A program made the translations under genes and the position numbers. From positions 1 to 7,901 of the forward strand of contig JAGDCE010000360.1 of assembly GCA_017958705.1 (NCBI GenBank): DNA of 7,901 nt. The letters are read 5' to 3'. Shown piece by piece: positions 6,616 through 7,901 of the stretch. Source of the DNA: Clostridia bacterium (GTDB taxonomy: Bacteria > Bacillota > Clostridia > Oscillospirales > CAG-272). Under the pieces are notes generated by a model, which had not been told where the DNA came from, did not search any database, and worked only from the letters and a program-made list of their open reading frames with translations. How positions within the stretch are numbered: the stretch's first letter is position 1; every line of letters begins with the position of its first letter.

Positions 6616-6631
6616 TGGTAAACACTTGACA
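6610..6631. promoter_or_regulatory. Inverted repeat formed by the two -35 boxes; possible shared operator
   Basis: TGTCAA (6610-6615) and TTGACA (6626-6631) are exact inverted repeats separated by 10 bp. They are the -35 boxes of the two divergent promoters. The two RNA polymerase sites must lie very close together, so the promoters may compete or be repressed together by one protein. A dedicated operator is only a possibility; no extra symmetry is visible outside the hexamers. Confidence 0.35.
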
Positions 6632-6654
6632 TTTGCCTTAATTTATAATATACT
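6626..6654 (+). promoter_or_regulatory. Sigma-A-type promoter of the second GNAT-Nudix gene
   Basis: TTGACA (6626-6631), a 17-bp spacer and TATACT (6649-6654) form a near-consensus promoter. The better-looking TATAAT at 6644-6649 overlaps it but would leave only a 12-bp spacer. The expected start near 6660 gives a short leader of about 20 nt before the ATG at 6680. Confidence 0.85.
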
Positions 6655-6679
6655 GGATCAAAAAAAACGGGAAAACAGT

Positions 6680-7705
6680 ATGCTGATTAGAAGAGCAAAG
6701 GAAAAAGAACTCCGCGATATGGAAAAGATCTACGCGGAAGGCAGGGCTTTCATGAGGCGGACCGGCAATATGGATCAGTGGAAGGACGGTTATCCGTCAG
6801 AGGACGATATAAAGCGGGATCTTGATGAAAAGACGCTTTACGTCGCAGAGGAGGACGGGAAGATCGCCTGCGTTTTCTGCTGTATGACGAAGCCGGAGCC
6901 GACGTATGAGAGGATATACGACGGCAGCTGGAAGCACGACGGTCCTTACGCCACCGTGCACCGGATCGCCGCCTCGCCGGATTTCCGCGGGAAAGGCGTC
7001 GCCGGGTTATGCTTCGATTTCGCACTGTCGTTTTTCGGCGACGTCCGCGCGGACACGCACAGAGACAATATCCCGATGCAGAAGGCGCTGTTGAAAAACG
7101 GCTTCGAATACTGCGGGATCATTTATCTGCAGAACGGAGACGAGCGTCTCGCGTATCAGAAGCATATTGACAACGAAACGGGCGAGCTGCTCGACGCGCT
7201 CGATATAGACGGGATGCCGACCGGCAAGACCGTACCGCGCGGTCAGCGCTTCGGCGAGGATGAATACCGCCGCGTCGTCCATATAGTGATACTGTCGACC
7301 GACGGCAGGATGCTGATACAGCAGCGCCAGTTCTTCAAATCCGGCTGGCCGGGACAGTGGGACGTCACCGTCGGCGGCAGCGCGCTCGCCGGTGAGACCG
7401 GCAGAGCGGCGGCGGAAAGAGAACTGGCGGAGGAAATAGGGCTGAGCAGAGACGTTTCGCACATGCACCCGACGTTCACGATAGGCTTTGACCGCGGCTT
7501 CGACGATTTCTTCGTCTTCGTGGAAGACGTCGACGAAACATCGCTCTGTCTGCAGACAGAGGAGGTGCGGGCGGTCAGATGGGCGACGTGCGAGGAGATA
7601 TTCAAAATGATAGATTCCGGCGAATTCATCCCGTATAAAAAGGAATTCATCCGCCTGCTTTTCACCTGCGACTCGTACGGTATGCTCAGAACTCTCGACG
7701 ACTGA
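6680..7705 (+). CDS. GNAT acetyltransferase-Nudix hydrolase fusion (YfcD/IDI-like Nudix half)
   Basis: This is a 341-residue two-domain protein. Residues 1 to about 160 are a GNAT N-acetyltransferase: the start MLIRRAKEKELRDMEKIY is typical, the acetyl-CoA loop is R103-G-K-G106-V-A108 after T-V-H-R-I-A-A-S-P, and R-D-N-I-P-M-Q-K-A-L-L-K-N-G-F lies at 128-142. Residues about 163-341 are a Nudix hydrolase beginning NETGELLDALDIDG, with a complete box G233-x5-E239-x7-R247-E-L-A-E-E-I-G-L255. The leading segment and Q-W-D-V-T-V-G-G-S resemble the YfcD/isopentenyl-diphosphate-isomerase-like Nudix group, and the true substrate is unknown. The frame stays open upstream to 6377, but that part runs antisense through xpaC and across the promoters, so I take the ATG at 6680. 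The Shine-Dalgarno is weak (GGGA about 8 nt upstream). There is no canonical terminator after the stop. Confidence 0.9.
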   Translation: MLIRRAKEKELRDMEKIYAEGRAFMRRTGNMDQWKDGYPSEDDIKRDLDEKTLYVAEEDGKIACVFCCMTKPEPTYERIYDGSWKHDGPYATVHRIAASPDFRGKGVAGLCFDFALSFFGDVRADTHRDNIPMQKALLKNGFEYCGIIYLQNGDERLAYQKHIDNETGELLDALDIDGMPTGKTVPRGQRFGEDEYRRVVHIVILSTDGRMLIQQRQFFKSGWPGQWDVTVGGSALAGETGRAAAERELAEEIGLSRDVSHMHPTFTIGFDRGFDDFFVFVEDVDETSLCLQTEEVRAVRWATCEEIFKMIDSGEFIPYKKEFIRLLFTCDSYGMLRTLDD

Positions 7706-7718
7706 AACGTCTTGTTGT

Positions 7719-7777
7719 GTCCCTACGGGAACCCCCACCGCTCTCAAGTTCGCGGCGGGGAACCCCTACTACGGGAC
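7719..7777. repeat. Large nested inverted repeat after the second GNAT-Nudix gene
   Basis: GTCCC (7719-7723) pairs with GGGAC (7773-7777). Inside, CCCCACCGC (7733-7741) pairs with GCGGCGGGG (7752-7760) with one A-C mismatch around a 10-nt loop. The 8-mer CTACGGGA is also repeated directly at 7723-7730 and 7769-7776. Lying 14 nt after the stop, it may act as a 3' end structure or attenuator, though it lacks a U-run. Confidence 0.55.
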
Positions 7778-7796
7778 GAATTGTGCGCTTCGCGCA
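7778..7796. repeat. CGAATT-hairpin element, copy B
   Basis: CGAATTG is followed by hairpin TGCGC (7784-7788), TTC loop, GCGCA (7792-7796). It matches the layout at 1110-1128, where the stem is GTCGC/GCGAC with an AGA loop. The stem bases differ between copies but pairing is kept. Confidence 0.5.
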
Positions 7797-7830
7797 TTAG
7801 GGGGGGCCCCCGCCCCCCTCGCCGTGAACA

Positions 7831-7863
7831 CCCGCCGCGCTCCAGGTCGCGGCGGGGAACCCC
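7831..7863. repeat. GC hairpin, second copy of the 7733-7766 unit
   Basis: CCCGCCGCG (7831-7839) pairs perfectly with CGCGGCGGG (7848-7856) around an 8-nt loop, and GGGGAACCCC follows (7854-7863). The block GCGGCGGGGAACCCC is repeated from 7752-7766 with a 97-bp offset, showing a tandem arrangement of related hairpin units. The second copy has perfect pairing where the first has a mismatch. Confidence 0.6.
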
Positions 7864-7901
7864 GGTACCACCCCCTTACCCCCACCATCCCCCCCACCCG
7901 C

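Larger units (their letters stand above)
7706..7901. other. Non-coding C/G-tract-rich region at the window end
   Basis: I see no credible gene, RNA gene or T-tracted terminator here. The plus strand is dominated by runs of C and G, including G7 (7800-7806) directly followed by C5, and the C-rich stretch 7871-7901. Hairpins within it are listed separately. GGGAACCCC occurs three times (7727-7735, 7758-7766, 7855-7863). Confidence 0.7.

Noticed and set aside
6644..6649. TATAAT as the -10 box of the plus-strand promoter
   Set aside because: It would leave only 12 bp from TTGACA. The overlapping TATACT at 6649-6654 gives 17 bp and is preferred.
6377..6679. N-terminal extension of the second GNAT-Nudix protein
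   Set aside because: The frame is open but runs antisense through xpaC and across both promoters. A near-consensus promoter lies inside it, and GNAT homology starts at the ATG at 6680.
7007..7747. A 246-codon minus-strand open frame opposite the second GNAT-Nudix gene
   Set aside because: Antisense shadow of the GNAT-Nudix coding sequence; no start signal or recognised motif.

Overview
The window looks like chromosomal DNA from an uncultured Firmicute of the Clostridia type. The gene set points this way: XpaC, TelA, LemA and TPM-domain proteins in one operon, an S66 peptidase, Shine-Dalgarno sites of the AAGGAG/AAAGGA type, and sigma-A-like promoters. The coding DNA is fairly GC-rich and the only clearly AT-rich stretch is one divergent promoter region. 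No phage gene, transposase, CRISPR array, tRNA or rRNA is visible, so this reads as ordinary chromosome. The taxonomic guess is inference.

Left end (1-1135): a plus-strand nucleoside hydrolase (14-928) is followed at once by a strong hairpin terminator (932-960) that is U-rich on both strands. About 200 bp of non-coding DNA follows, holding several GC-rich hairpins that look like dispersed intergenic repeats. Converging on it from the right is an S66 (LD-carboxypeptidase/MccF-like) peptidase gene (2164-1136, minus).

Centre (2236-6549, minus strand): five tightly packed genes read leftwards from one promoter near 6600. In order of transcription they are an XpaC-like membrane protein, a TelA family protein, a LemA-like membrane protein, a lipoprotein-like TPM-domain protein with a Gly/Arg repeat tail, and a GNAT acetyltransferase-Nudix hydrolase fusion. 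Junctions are 19 nt, 0 nt, a 4-nt ATGA overlap, and 4 nt, so the genes are probably co-translated. A 10-bp hairpin terminator starts 5 nt after the last stop. XpaC+TelA and LemA+TPM are both known pairings in Firmicutes; here they are fused into one transcription unit.

Right end (6550-7901): a near-consensus plus-strand promoter, back to back with the operon promoter, drives a second GNAT-Nudix fusion (6680-7705) whose Nudix half is of a different type. After it, about 200 bp of non-coding, C/G-tract-rich DNA carries large hairpins. Part of this resembles the hairpin block at the left end.

The overall theme is envelope or stress proteins of poorly known function bracketed by enzymes acting on nucleosides, nucleotides and muropeptides. 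The most notable features are the two independent GNAT-Nudix fusions flanking the XpaC-TelA-LemA-TPM module and the family of structured intergenic elements.
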